Below, piece after piece: positions 48,061 through 63,610 of a DNA stretch of 64,000 nt. A program made the translations under genes and the position numbers. The stretch spans positions 393,930,820 to 393,994,819 of the forward strand of contig OY856187.1 of assembly GCA_963693315.1 (NCBI GenBank), in the 5' to 3' direction. The notes beneath the pieces were generated by a model. The model was given only the letters and a program-made list of their open reading frames with translations. It did not search any database and was not told where the DNA came from. Source of the stretch: Diogma glabrata. Lineage: Eukaryota; Arthropoda; Insecta; Diptera; Cylindrotomidae. Position 1 is the first letter of the stretch. Each line of letters begins with the position of its first letter.

Positions 48061-48243
48061 TGCTGCGCTCTATGACAAGACCAAATCGTTCTGGAAAGCC
48101 ATAGTTGTTCTACTACGAAGCATTTTATGTAGTTCCACGTTGGTCAAAAATTTTTAGTTTTATTTTTAAAAAAGTCATGAAATTTTCATATTTTTGGTCT
48201 GGAAAGTTATGGAAAGTCAAGGAATTTTGTTTTGAAAAAATAG

Positions 48244-48960
48244 TGGACACCATAAATTTTTCAAGTTCAAAGATATTACCAGAAAATTCAATCACGGACG
48301 CCATTACAATATCAGATGATGAAAAATCAAATAAATCAACAAATGGAACAATTGAGAAAGGAAGAGAATCTTTGGAGTATTTATCAAAACTGAAAGGATT
48401 GAATGAATCTTTACTGAAATGGATCACAAAACATATTAATGAAAATCCATTATGTATATTAACTCCGATATTTAAAGATTACGATAGTCATTTAAAAAAC
48501 ATAAATGAAAATAATAAAGAAGAATCGACAACTACAACGAATTCCAGTTTGCCATCAAGCGGTTCTGCTCCTGCTTTTAATTGGGAAAGCAAACTGAGTA
48601 AACGTGGGTTCGCACCAACCAACACAACTGGATTTTCTTTTGGTACAACTAAACTTACAGACTCTTCTATACTCAACAAAACTGATGACAAGAACAAAAA
48701 TAAAATGGTTGATATATTTAAGTAAACATCAAAGGAAGCTGGTGAATTTGTTTTTACTCCACAAAAAGCGTTTACATTTGCGAATGTTCAACCGTTTTAT
48801 GAGGGTAGGTACATTAAACAAATTTATAACAATTTGAAATATAATTATTGTTATTTTAGGTTGTAGCAGCTTTAGGGTAACCAGATATTTCAAATCAGGA
48901 AAGAGTGTAGAAACTGAAATAGTACCTTATAATCAGTTACGCCATATGGAAACATACTAG
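48244..48960 (+). pseudogene. Nup50-like nucleoporin gene fragment
   Basis: The frame includes SLEYLSKLKGLNESLLKWITKH, whose LKWITKH..ENPLCILTPIFKDYDSHLKNI part is the signature of the central region of Nup50 (NPAP60), a nuclear-pore import cofactor, followed by FG-type sequence (GFSFGTT). A TAA at 48,723-48,725 interrupts the frame, after which it continues in register (EFVFTPQKAFTFANVQPF) to a donor at 48,805. Intron 48,805-48,859 (55 bp) is followed by a short exon to TAG at 48,960. The N-terminal part and the Ran-binding domain are absent. The retained intron argues for a DNA-level copy and not a retrocopy. It may be a gene fragment captured by the surrounding element. Confidence 0.65.
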
Positions 48961-49179
48961 AAGAGGTCGACTTAATTTTATATTAAAAATCAAACCGTTG
49001 AGTTTTAAATTTTAAATCTTTATTTCAATAACATTGGTTACATTTATTAAAATTAAAATAATTTCTTTTTGTTTATCACATTACAGAAAATTTGTACTCT
49101 GTATTAAAAATATATTAAATAAAAAATAAAATAAAATTGGAAATTGGAAATTAAGATTATAATTGCGTTTTAATAATAA

Positions 49180-49640
49180 TTAAAGGTATTTTTCACTGCT
49201 GGCACTTATTGCTAGCAATTTGGTCTCTGATTTGATTGCTTCCTTAAATTCACTGCAAGAAATTTTTATATTATTCTTGATCATCCCAACGTAAACATTA
49301 TCATTTACGCTAAATACTATCTGGCAATTTCAGGTACAGAAGTAACCGATCCAGAGGTGTTAAGTAAATATAACGTAGATATTTTATCTAATATATGGTG
49401 AATTTGATGTTTAGCACTATCACCAATCCATGATTGAACTGAATGTTGCATTGTCTGGCATTTTTCACTATCGTCTTCAACTGCAGTTATCGAATCACGC
49501 AATGCATTATCTTTTTCTAAATTATTCACTTTAAAAAAATGGCAGAATCTGAAATAATCGATAACGACACCCGTTCTGCCTTCTCACCACAATGAACCAA
49601 CGAACCGTCTGGATCCGACTTCCACAAATTTACCTGACTA
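49180..49640 (-). pseudogene. Unidentified minus-strand gene fragment
   Basis: Reading leftward from about 49,620, an acidic/serine-rich frame (SDPDGSLVHCGEKAERVSLS) continues, after a 1-base shift in a T-run near 49,535, into 49,529-49,317 (AVEDDSEKCQTMQHSVQSWI). Beyond it another open stretch (SVNDNVYVGMIKNN..SCSEFKEAIKSETKLL) ends at a stop near 49,180. The composition is protein-like, but I recognise no family. Probably a decayed host gene copy. Confidence 0.35.
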
Positions 49641-51014
49641 GACCTTGACTCCAATATTTACTGTTAACATTGAATATAATATTTAAAATCCAGAATTGTG
49701 AAAAATAAAATTTAAACAAATTTATTATACAAAAATTTTTAATACATCACAAAAATCAAGAACTTTTAAAAAACTAATTTGTTTTTTTTTAATATTTTTC
49801 ACGATAAAAACATTTTTAATTTAAATGCTCGCCACAGAACTCCTTCAATGGTTGATTGATGAGTTTGATCTGCAGCTAAAACCAATAAAAAAGACAGAAA
49901 TTAAATAGAAAACAAACTTACCGGTTTCCTCCATTCTTTAATTTTGATTGATATATATTTAGTTAAAGTTTTAAATATAAATTCACAACTTCAAATACAA
50001 ATCCACTAAATTCAAACCAAATCCACTAATTTTCGGCTTTTTCTAAACTACTCCTGGGATGTGAAATTGAAAAATACTTTGAATTTCGTACTTGCTTATA
50101 TATCCATAAGATTTTAAACAACAAGAGTCCTCCATCCATATCTTATTGTATAAATTGATATTGATAAAAATTTATCTTTTCTTATTTTCACTTTTTGATT
50201 AGTATAAGAAATTATTAATGTAAATAGAAGCCTATAGAGCTTAATTACAGGAAATAAATTAAATAATAATTCACAACTTTAAATTAAATATAAATTCACT
50301 TTTATCAACAAATTTAAGTAACTAATAGTATTTAACGTTAAAATGTTTGATATTTAGTTTTGAAAAAAAAACTTTTTTATTACAATATTTACAATATTTT
50401 ATTTATTTATTTATCTGTAATTAAGCTGCAACAGCTTATAATACATAATAATACATATTAAAATAAACAAAATTTGCTTCTAAAAAATTTGACAGCTTAA
50501 TTGAAGGTTGAAAAATTAATTTCAAATGATTTTGCTGTCAAATTTATCTATAAAATTTTTGCTATAAAAAAGTATGTCAATGTGTATGTAATTTTTTGCT
50601 GTGCTTGTCACTCATGTTGAAAACATCATTTTTTGTCTCAACAAGTTTTTCAGTAAAATTTACTGAAAAAACGTAATTTCAGTAAAATTGTATGTCATTT
50701 CCCATGTAAATGCGACTATAAACGTTATGAACAATATCATAAGTATGCTACAGACCAACAATATTATAAGTATGCTACAGGCCTACAATATATAGTATAA
50801 GTTTGTCTGCAGCATACTTATAATAATGTAGGTCTGTAGTATACTTAAGTTGTACAATTTGTGTAAGTTGTGCTGATATAAGATCACAACGTTTTGAATG
50901 ACATTTGCTAAAGTAAGTCAATTTACCCGCGCATAATATTGTGTTCCAGCTTTATGCATAATAAATTAAAATCAATAAGTTCTTACACAAATTTAAAGTT
51001 CCTCCCATTCCTAG

Positions 51015-52427
51015 TAAGAATTTATAAAAAACCAAGCAAGTATTTTTGTATTAACGATTGGAGTAAAGGTATGTAATATAAATCGACTAAATACTATGTA
51101 TAATATATTATATGTATAATTAACGTAGATAACCAACATCCTGAGATGCCAAACAACGGTAGGGGCTTTAAAAGGCTTCCGGAGTTTAAACCTAAAATCA
51201 AATGGATCAATGGCAGAAGTATAACACTTTATTCGTTGTATCAAAAAGAGATGTTCGATAACAATAGTATCTAAATTAAAAAATACTATATCGATACAGT
51301 TTTTAATGTAATTTTTTTTATAGCAAAGCCTACTCTTCAAAAATGGAAAGATCTGCCGATTGAAAACAAAATTATTTTTATTAACCGGGTTATTGCACAA
51401 ACATATGTAAGTATCTTTTCCGTTACGTTTTATGTTGAAATAATTTTTAATTTTGTTTCTAGTTAGGTGATAAAAAATGTTTGATAAAATTAAACGAACT
51501 AGAAATGTTCAATACGTTTTATAAAAAACCAGATAAACCGGGATTAGACAAATATCAAACATACATTAAAGACAACATTAGTTTAAAATCACTCCAAAAG
51601 ATACAACATGAGTGGCAATCATTGTCAGATTTAGAAAAAGGAAAATATGCAACCAAAACTATAGAAAACTTGGCGCAATATTTATCTGATTATCAAGATT
51701 ACATCAACCGTCTTCCTGATGAATATCAGCCAAGAGAAAAAGCATACCTGGATGGAATAAAAGAAAAATATATAAGATTTGTTAAAAAAGAGGAAACAAA
51801 TCAGTCCATTAAATGCAAAAAGCGTTCATCGATTACCAAATATCCAATGGAACAAACAAACGATGAATCTTCAAAACATCCAAATACCGATTGCCGATCT
51901 CCATTTGTACTTAAAAGACCGCAAATGTAAGTTACAACCAATTATTCTCTATTTAAATTAAAAAATATTTTTTGTGATTTTAGGACATTTTATCAATATT
52001 GGATACATGAATATTGCAGAGGAAAAGGAAAAGATGTTTGTAAAACTGCATACAAAAATTTGAAAAAAGCTGATAAGGAAAGATTTCAACAAAAATACCA
52101 AGATAAAGTAGACAACTACATTAAGAGTTTTAGAATATACCTTAAATCGTTACCCCCAAAAGTAAGTAAAGAACCACTAGATATATTTTAATACAAATAA
52201 TTTTTACATTTGTTTTACAGGAAGCACAACAACACGTGAAAGTAATAAATGAGGAAAAAAATAGTGACGATTCGGATGAACACTCTAGTGAGGAATCAGG
52301 CTTTGACGATTCGGATGAACAAACTAGTGACCATTCGGATGAACAAACTAGTGACCATTCGGATGAACAAACTAGTGACCATTTGGATGAGCAAACTAGA
52401 GAGGAATCGGGTAGTGACGAGGAATAG
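51015..52427 (+). CDS. Intact multi-exon gene for an HMG-box protein with acidic tail
   Basis: Six exons join in perfect phase: 51,015-51,068, 51,129-51,266, 51,324-51,406, 51,463-51,926, 51,984-52,161, 52,221-52,427 (TAG). Introns are 56-60 bp, all GT..AG. The first ATG in the joined frame is at 51,146 (350 aa). The first listed exon extends the frame upstream but starts mid-codon, so it needs another 5' exon that I could not place. Three HMG-box-like segments follow each other (around LYQKEMF..WKDLPIENKIIF, YQTYIKDN..EWQSLSDLEKGKYA, and KRPQMTFYQYW..ADKERFQQKY). The tail is a run of acidic SDEQTSDH repeats. This resembles UBF-type architecture (multiple HMG boxes, acidic end), so a chromatin or rDNA-transcription role is possible but unproven. 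It lies inside the TIR-bounded unit and shows no lesion. Confidence 0.7.
52236..52427 (+). repeat. Acidic coding minirepeat (24 bp)
   Basis: GATGAACAAACTAGTGACCA followed by TTCG repeats three to four times (about 52,312-52,400), coding SDEQTSDH units in the last exon of the HMG-box gene. Slight variation in the last unit. Confidence 0.7.
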
Positions 52428-52614
52428 GAACAGGATGCAATGTTTTTTTTTGATTTACAAAAGTTTGTTTGATTTTTTGCAATTTATTTTGAAGTTTGAA
52501 ATAATTGTAACATACTAAAAATAGAACATGTTGAAGTTAAAATTATCTTGATTGCCTTGATCTTTTGCCTTGATTGCCTTGAAAATTACATTGATCTTTT
52601 TAAAATTATCGTGA

Positions 52615-53040
52615 TCTTTTTTAACTACAAAAGGTAACCTTTTTTAACTACAAAATGTGACCTTTTTTAACTACAAAAGGTAACCTTTTTTAACTACAAA
52701 AGGTGATCTTTTTTAACTACAAAAGGTAACCTTTTTTAACTACAAAAGGTGACATTTTTTAACTACAAAAGTTGATCTTTTTTAACTACAAAAGGTAACC
52801 TTTTTTAACTACAAAAGGTGATCTTTTTTAACTACAAAAGGTAACCTTTTTTAACTACAAAAGGTGACCTTTTTTAACTACAAAAGGTGACCTTTTTTAA
52901 CTACAAAAGGTGACCTTTTTGAACTACAAAAGGTAACCTTTTTTAACTACAAAAGGTGATTTTTATTAACTACAAAAGGTTACCTTTTTTAACTAAAAAA
53001 AGCAACCTTTTTTAACTACAAAAGGTGACCTTTTTTAACT
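52615..53040. repeat. Second array of the 22-bp repeat
   Basis: About 18 units of TTTTTTAACTACAAAAGGTNACC in one orientation only, leading into the duplicated sub-terminal block (53,040-53,190). It matches the array family at 45.7-46.9 kb. Confidence 0.85.
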
Positions 53041-53321
53041 TCAAGTAAACGACATGGTTATGTTGTTTTCTTGATGTGACGAAAGTACCCCATACAATGA
53101 CAAAAGTACCCCAGCATGGGGCACATTCGTCAATTTGTAGTCTACCTGGCAAATTAAAAAAAACACCTGTTTAAAATAATTGGCAAGATGTAATGACAAG
53201 CATCAAAGTTGCTTATTAGATTTAAGTTTCATTTGCAATTTACAGATAAATAAATAGGTTAGTAGTGTTATTAATATCGCTGAAAGAAAAAAGGGTGGCG
53301 AAAGCGCCCCACTCTCCCCTA

Positions 53322-56300
53322 TATTCTTTACGAAAATAATTAGTTGTTACTTTTTTAAAAGTAGCGTTTTAGACCCTCTAATCAACATTCACAGGCGATT
53401 ACTAAATCTCGTCATTTTACGACTCATTTTTGTTAACAAACTGAAACTTCAAACTTCTTCGGATGGTTATTTTTACTTCGGTTTGAAAAATCTATGTATT
53501 ACAATCATGAAAAAAAATTCAAAATTTTATCCCCACATTATCCCATTTTTTTCCATTCCTTGACGTTATTTGTCATAACTATCCTAAATAAGCAAAACAA
53601 AGTGTTCGTCTTTGTGGCCTATAGCATGTTACGGTTGACGAAAACAAGAAAGCTGCTGGACCAATTTCTAAAATTAATTAACCGAAATTACGATGGATTT
53701 GATAACTGTGGTGAAAGTGTGTCAAAATATCACTAAGTCTATTAAAAGAAGAGTCGACATAGATTATGCTACCAAAATTTTTGACAAACATATAATTGAC
53801 AACATTTTCCTTACAAACACAAAAGTAATTGACACACAAACAATTATTTGGATCATATGAAAATAGAAAAAAAAAGTGAACCATCATTAAGGTCAGTGTA
53901 AACTTACCCTGGTTCAATATTAAAATTATCTTCTCATATTTTAGTAGTATCAAGTATATACAAAACCAATTTCATAACATAAAAAAAATTCAGCAAACAA
54001 AATTCCATAGCTATAGTACTCAATATGAATATAATATTTACTTATTTTTATTCAATAATAATAAACATTTTTATTTTATTTACATTATTTTGTGTACACA
54101 ATATAATATTTCGGTTGAAATTAATTTGATCGCTGCCAACACTATCGCACTCTGTTTTAAGCTAACTTTTTTCTCCAAAGGAGTTGCTTAAATGCAATTT
54201 TAATTACCCCAATATCTTGACTAGTACCAAATTTCGATTTGAAGATATTCCATAAACTCTCAAAAATATAGTCATTTCCGTCCACAAGCTCACATTGATA
54301 AACTGCTACGAACGTTTTTTATTTGTTGTTGTTTTATCTACCTTTTTTTCTTAGAATTGCTTTGATAACACATGTTTGATGACGATGAATGTAATGATTA
54401 TTGAAATTTTGTATAGAATGAACTGAGATTGAATTCAATTTTTAATGCTGATAAGGGATATACATACTGTCTATGGAACTAAGTATAGTATAGTGTGTTA
54501 TTAAATCAGTCTTTACTGTAAATGCGTGAACAACCGTAAAAGATTTTATGCAAACCACAGCCCATACATGAATGAATTGTATCAAATATGATTGAAAAGT
54601 ATTTCAATTTCATGTATTTTAAAAAAATAAGTTTTGTAGGACAGGATGGAGGGCGTTATTATAAAATTTAAAAAAAGATGGTTTGAATATATTTAGATAA
54701 CGTTTTACTATATCGTACTCGTATTTCATTGTTTACTCCAAAAACTGAATATCAAACTGACAGCACCAAAAACCAGCGCCATCTATTGTGTGTCATTCCG
54801 ACTAAACATAACAAAATTCAAAAATGTTCGTTACAATTTACTTAATACTACAGTTTATTGTGATTGTAATATTTTTTGCGTGATGTTCTAGTTTCCCATA
54901 AAAAATTATCACCAAAACCATTTAACTGTTTTTAACATAGAGAGAATTTTTAATATATCCAATGGAGGAAGTATGTAAAATTTTAATTATTATTGCGGAA
55001 ATTAAAATATTTGAAAATATAGTCGCCGTAATTTTATATATATTTTTAATTAAATTTGTTTTATTTCATTTGCAGGATATAATAAAAAAAGAAATAGATT
55101 ATTACCTAAAAAGCAACCATACAAAATAAACAACTCTAATTAACTTTAAAGTACGAGAATGAGTTGAAAAGTTATATCGTTTTTGCTGAATTCGACATAT
55201 GTTGTTTAAAGAGTTTATTGTTGTTAGTCAAAAGAAAATTGCCATACGAAATTTTTATCACAGTATGATCAACGGTGAACTATTTATCGACCGTATATCG
55301 CATTTTAAATTGTGAAAATATCACTAACAAAAAAATCAATAATTAATGTATAATATAATATTTCATTTAATTTTGTAACGAACTTTCTCTTTATCGGTCC
55401 TCTACGCCTATCACCACCCTCGCACAATGAAGGTTGCTTATTTTTGCTATTGATACTGTTTTTATTGTCTGTTACATTTCAAAACTGTATTGTTATTTCC
55501 ATTTTGAATGTTTTCTGAAAACTAATTAATTCATGATTGAATATTTATATATCGTTCGTATGAAAGGGTGAATAGGTATTATGATGAATTTTGTATTTAT
55601 TGATTATTGAACATAGTTTATGATTTGTCATAGTTTTTATGACCCATTTTCTTTTAGCGAAGGAAATTGGGTTATATTTATGTGTTTTAATATAAAAAAT
55701 TAAATTTCTTCACTATAAACTTATCAGCTCTAAGTGTCTTTATGATAACGTGGGAGCTCAACAGATTAGCATTTTGCGCTACCTAGTTGGCTAACGAGTA
55801 AAACGGAGAAAAGAATATATTTTAGGCATTATTGATGCTTTTATTCGAGCACTGCTGGTTTTATCCGAGCAGTATTGGTGTTAGAACAATTTGAGATTGT
55901 TGTAGGGAATCAAAATTGTATAGATTAGATTTGATCACCCACAGTTTGTACATTCGTATATATATAAAAAAATCTAGAATGACAGATAACTCCTTGAAAT
56001 AGATATATATTTTTTTAAAGATCCAATTTAAAAAACAATAAATGAAAAACCAAAAAATTTAAATATTGACTTACATATAAAAAATAATATTAATTTTACA
56101 TAATTTTCTTAATATTATGAAAAAATAAATTTAAATATCAATCCAAACAAACATTAACCCATCCAAACATAAAATATTGAAATAATATAATTTTTTAAAT
56201 AACTAAAATTAATTATTCAAAAACCCGTTTGTTTTTTGTACTTTTTTCATTACCTTCACTAAAAAATTTCTTTCGTGTATAATTTTAGGTGAAAATAAGT

Positions 56301-56332
56301 TAAAATTCATAAATTTAATATTTATACGCATG
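53322..56332. other. AT-rich interval, no gene recognised
   Basis: I see no supported coding sequence, RNA gene or repeat. Short open frames at 53,494-53,736 and 53,678-53,953 overlap on opposite strands and lack features. Confidence 0.4.
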
Positions 56333-56545
56333 TTAGGCCAACAGCATAAATTAAGGGAGGAATCGAAAGACAAAAAGCGTAAACGAAATGGTAATGATTC
56401 GGACGTAGAAGAGACCCTTGATAAATGGTTTTCTACAGTTACTGGACGAGGTGTGCGTGTTGATGGGCAAATATTAAAACAAAATCAGAAAAATTGGCTA
56501 TAGCTCGGGCTTTTACCCTCAAAGCTACTTGGAAAATTTCTATTT
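56333..56545 (+). pseudogene. pogo/Tigger-type transposase relic (CENP-B HTH domain)
   Basis: The frame reads KKRKRNGNDSDVEETLDKWF, then GRGVRVDGQILK, and after a 1-base shift near 56,480 continues KSEKLAIARAFTLKATW. This is the pattern of the second helix-turn-helix of CENP-B/Tigger/jerky proteins (DVE..L..WF, G..V.G..L..KA..LA, FKAS..WL). The rest of the transposase is absent. A long-dead Tc1/mariner-superfamily copy. Confidence 0.65.
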
Positions 56546-56980
56546 CATTTAAGGCAAACATAATTGCATTATTAATTACACCATAAGGATAATTGTTATT
56601 TTTCAATATATTTGCAACAGTTCTTATATTTTTTTTTTTGAGAAAGTAGAAGAAAAACCATTTAATTTATATAATTTTTTAATATTTTAAATTTTTTCCT
56701 TGAGTTCATTTTTGTATTAATTTTTGAAGAGTTTTTTGAAGTTATTTATATAACTTTTATTTGTTTTTTGTAAGATTCTTTCAAATATTTGTTTAAATTT
56801 TGTAATATGTTTTTAAATGTTGTTGTTTGTTTTAGAATCCCTGAGGATGACTGTTATTAGCAGTCGAAATATAGGATTTATTTAACAAATAAAATTTGTT
56901 TTAAATAATTTGAGAATACCATCATTTTTGACTATAAATACTTCAGTTTCCTAAAAAATTGAATAATATATATATATATT

Positions 56981-59935
<2,955 letters not shown>

Positions 59936-59949
59936 GATATGAGATATAA

Positions 59950-60600
59950 CGAAAACGACCGGCACTCTCACGGTCGCTTTTGTAAAGCCAGATCAAAAAT
60001 CTTTTTTTAAATGTTTGTTTTATAAATATCTTGGACAAGTTCGTAAATCAGCCCCATCCGACACATGGCTTAGCAACTAGAGGCTTTATACTAGAAAAAA
60101 GTCTTTTGTTTAGATCTGTTATATTGGCCGTTTGAATACTAATATTTTTAAAAACTTCACAAATTAAGATTTTGGGAAATCTTTTTATCAATTTTTCCAA
60201 AAAATAGACCCCTGTAGTTAGAAGTACCTGAGTGAGCGGCTCCAACAAAAAGCTTGTAAAACACAAAATGCGTTTGAAACAACCGGCACTCTCACGGTCG
60301 CATTTGAGGAGCCAGATCAAAAAACTTTTTTTAAAAATGTGTGTTTTATAGATATCTTGGGCAAGATCGTAAATCAGCTAAATCCACACATTGTTAAGAA
60401 ACTAGAGGCTTTATATTAGAAAAAAAATTGGTTTTTTAAATCCGTTATAACGGCCGTTTTGATACTAATATTTTTAAAAACTTCAGAAATTTAGAATCTA
60501 TGGAAACATTTTAATCCGTTTCTAATAAACATAAACCTCTGCAGTTAGAGATTTTTGACTCGTCGGCTTCAACAAAAAAGTTTGCAAAAAGCCCTAAGAA
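59950..60600 (+). repeat. Direct tandem duplication, 2 x ~323 bp
   Basis: CCGGCACTCTCACGGTCGC at 59,960 recurs at 60,282. The following 300 bp match (AGCCAGATCAAAAA, ATATCTTGG.CAAG.TCGTAAATCAGC, AAACTAGAGGCTTTATA, GATACTAATATTTTTAAAAACTTC) with moderate divergence. Non-coding as far as I can see. Confidence 0.75.
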
Positions 60601-63234
60601 AAACAATTTGCAAAAACATTATTGATTTGAATAGAAGAAAAAAACTTTTTTTTCTTAGACATAAACTATTTTGATATTTTGCAGTAGTTGCACGACATAT
60701 GATATAGACCTACTCTATTCATAGTCATAAATTGTCACACATATGTTCTGTGGTGGATCTGATATTTGTTTGTTGCAAAATTGGATAGATGTAGTTTTGC
60801 TTATAAGTAGCTAATTTTCTTTTTAAAATTTGTTCAATATCTGTTTGTAATTAGTTTGTTTTGTTTAAACTATTCTGATACATCAGATTCTACTTAAACA
60901 CAAAACTGTCTGATCTCGAAATCTACCTATTTCTAGCGGATATCCTGCCACTCGGACTTTTTTCAATTCTTTTGTTTATTATTTTTATCATTAAATTTAT
61001 TTCATTTCGATTCGTTTTTAATTAGTCTTGAGATAAACGTATGCATATATATATATGTGCTAAAGTGTTTTACGACATGTGCACGGTATGGTGCACATCA
61101 TGTTCATGATATACAAAATTTTGTTTGGAATATTAGAATATTTTTTTGTGTTTCGTGCCGGTATTGAACTGACGCTAATCAAAGTTACTTACAGACTCAG
61201 CGTCAGAAATATGTTTCTATGTTTCAGTCACTTGGAAATATATTTTCATGGAAGTGCTTGTAAATTTTAAATGAAGATATTACAATCTTCAAAAACAGTC
61301 AGAAATGTTGGAATTTACAAATTTCTCTGTTTTACCATTTTAAGTCACAACTCCTTATATCCTCTAGAAAAATCGACATTATATTAGTATGATGAATCTT
61401 AATGAATCCTTTAATACGAACATTTGTAAAAGTCATGGAAATAAAAGACAGTTGCAAATGGAGGCATTTGCAACCAAAAACCAATCTCTATCATATATTT
61501 TCACTCTGTTTAATCAATTTTCTACAGCGAAAAGTCATATTTCTTCGTGGTTTAAACTGTTATTACCCGTCATATTTTTAATAAGCAACTTAATAACGTA
61601 AGAAACATTATTATGATTTTTGCTATGTTATAATATTACATAATATAACCCTTTTAATAATAATAACAAAAACAAAACCATCATGTTTCATGATGAATAA
61701 AAACCATCTGTATCATTTCATCTAACTTTTTCAATATAAAACCAAAGAAAATAATAAATCCTTTTAATACCAGCTTAGCATGATTAGCTTATTGTCTTAG
61801 CATAATAAAAATTGAATGTTTATCTTAATTATGATTAAATAAAACACATTAAGAAACAGAAGAACAAAACAACAATATGTTCCTTGAAGTAAGTCGTTTT
61901 AACTGTAATTTATTTTATATGAAAAATTTCTGTTTAGTTTAATTTTTTACGAAATTATAAATTATTTGGATACGAAATGTGTACGTGCTACTGTTTTGTT
62001 ATTGTTTATAAATCGTTCCAGTTTTGACATTCTGACATAAACCATGAAGATTTAAAAATATATCATCTTTACACGCTGTTATTTGTGTCTCCTCCTCAAA
62101 CGAATGCCAGCTTATAGTTGTTAAATCACCATTCTTTCTTATTCGGTGTGACGGGGACCTTCGTAATTAGTCAACTTTTCTAATCAACCCGTTCAGCAGG
62201 CTAATTTCCCCATAAACTGTGAACTGACCGTTTGTGTGTATTTTATACACACAACATATCTTTTGAGTTTCACATCCGTCACATGACCACCGAGTATCTA
62301 GTATCTCTGTTTCTGTTCTTTGTTAATGTAGAACCGGCATAAAGATTGTTAAACACATGATAAAAACTGAGCTGCCCACAGCTCGAGACATGGTTTTTTA
62401 CTGAGGCAGCTATAGTTTTGGAAGTTAAAAAATGTTGCATCAGCAAAATCATGAGAATCTATAATATACTGACAGTGAATCGTGATATAGCTATATCTTC
62501 GAAGAATCGTGATATAGTTATATCTTCGAAGTATTTGAATTCGTATTCACATTCAAAATACTTCAGCAGTGGGTCGTCCCAATCGATTTTTTACGAATAA
62601 TATTTTTAAATAATAGATTGGTTTTTGAGAACAATTACCAAATTTTTAAATAATATTTTTAGCAGGAGAGTGGCTGGAGACAGGAAACCCGATGTATCAA
62701 AGACGCATGAATATTCTGATATTATTTTTTGTCTTATAACTGAACCATCTTATTCTTGACTTTCTGTAAACCAAAAATTTTAATTGCCGATACTTTGTCA
62801 CCACATATGGTAGGTTGTTATTACTACATATTGCATCACTGTTAGTCACATCGGATAAACAAGTTATAACGATCGGCTTTATTTCGATTCTTGCTCTAAA
62901 TTAAGAATCAAACCCATCTAAAATTACAACTCCACAAAAGCAACTTATTCTCATATCTCAATTCTTACTCTATTTCAAAATAAAAAAAATCAAAGGCAAA
63001 AACATTCAAAGAAAATCCGTAATTTAAGTTGTAATTTTTATTTTTATTTCTCTGACCAAAATTTCAACAATAATAATTGGGTCATACGGTTACTCAAAAT
63101 GTATTAAATTTGAAATTGTGGACTTTGATTTTTGTGTTAGTATGTGTATTGATTGTTTGTGATATGAATAGAAATAGTATATAAGAAATCTCCGGGTACA
63201 TTGTATTGATCTGGCATTATTATTATTATAATTA
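60601..63234. other. Interval without recognised genes
   Basis: AT-rich. A 31-bp direct duplication (AATCGTGATATAG.TATATCTTCGAAG) lies at about 62,478-62,530, each copy containing a palindrome. Short ORFs at 61,079-61,270, 61,389-61,601 and 62,418-62,600 have no recognisable features. Confidence 0.4.
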
Positions 63235-63608
63235 CTAGGAGGGCCCAGCGTGCCTCGCTACGCTTATAAATAAAGTTTTTGCGTAGACATTTTGTTGACG
63301 TAGAAGCAATGATTTCAAAAAGTGGTAATGAGAAATGCTAGCATATAATTTTTGATTTGTCTTTTTAATATATGAATGAAAAATAATCAGAACTCTAGCT
63401 GATCAGTTCGGATATATGAAAAATTAGCGATTCAATATGTTTTCAAGTAAGCTTATTTGATCTCTAACTTATTTGATCGCAAATTTTTCATATTTCCGAA
63501 CTGATCAGCTAGAGTTCTGATTATTTTTCATTCATATATTTAAAAAGAAAAAACGTCCACGCAAAAACTTTATTTATAAGCGTAGCGAAGCACTCCGGGC
63601 CCTCCTAG
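63235..63608. mobile_element. Palindromic MITE, 374 bp
   Basis: Ends CTAGGAGGGCCC and GGGCCCTCCTAG. The inverted arms (TCGCTACGCTTATAAATAAA / TTTATTTATAAGCGTAGCGA; CAGAACTCTAGCTGATCAGT / its inverse) run almost to the centre, so the unit is a near-perfect hairpin of about 180-bp arms. Flanking TA suggests a TA target duplication, as in Tc1/mariner-type MITEs. Confidence 0.85.
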
Positions 63609-63610
63609 TA

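Larger units (their letters stand above)
45135..53321. mobile_element. TIR-bounded 8.2-kb composite element with host-like cargo
   Basis: The left end TA-GGGTAAAGTGGGGCATTTTC is mirrored at 53,294-53,321 (GGCGAAAGCGCCCCACTCTCCCC-TA). Flanking TA would fit a 2-bp target duplication. Sub-terminal copies of GGGGCACTTTCGTCA occur near 45,498 and 45,522 and, inverted, near 46,924, 46,945, 53,077 and 53,098, as expected for transposase-binding sites. The stretch 46,795-47,035 repeats at 52,955-53,190. Between these lie a LINE tail, a Nup50-like gene remnant, an unidentified minus-strand gene fragment and an intact HMG-box gene. No transposase recognised. It could be one element that captured genes, or two related elements flanking host DNA. 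Confidence 0.45.
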
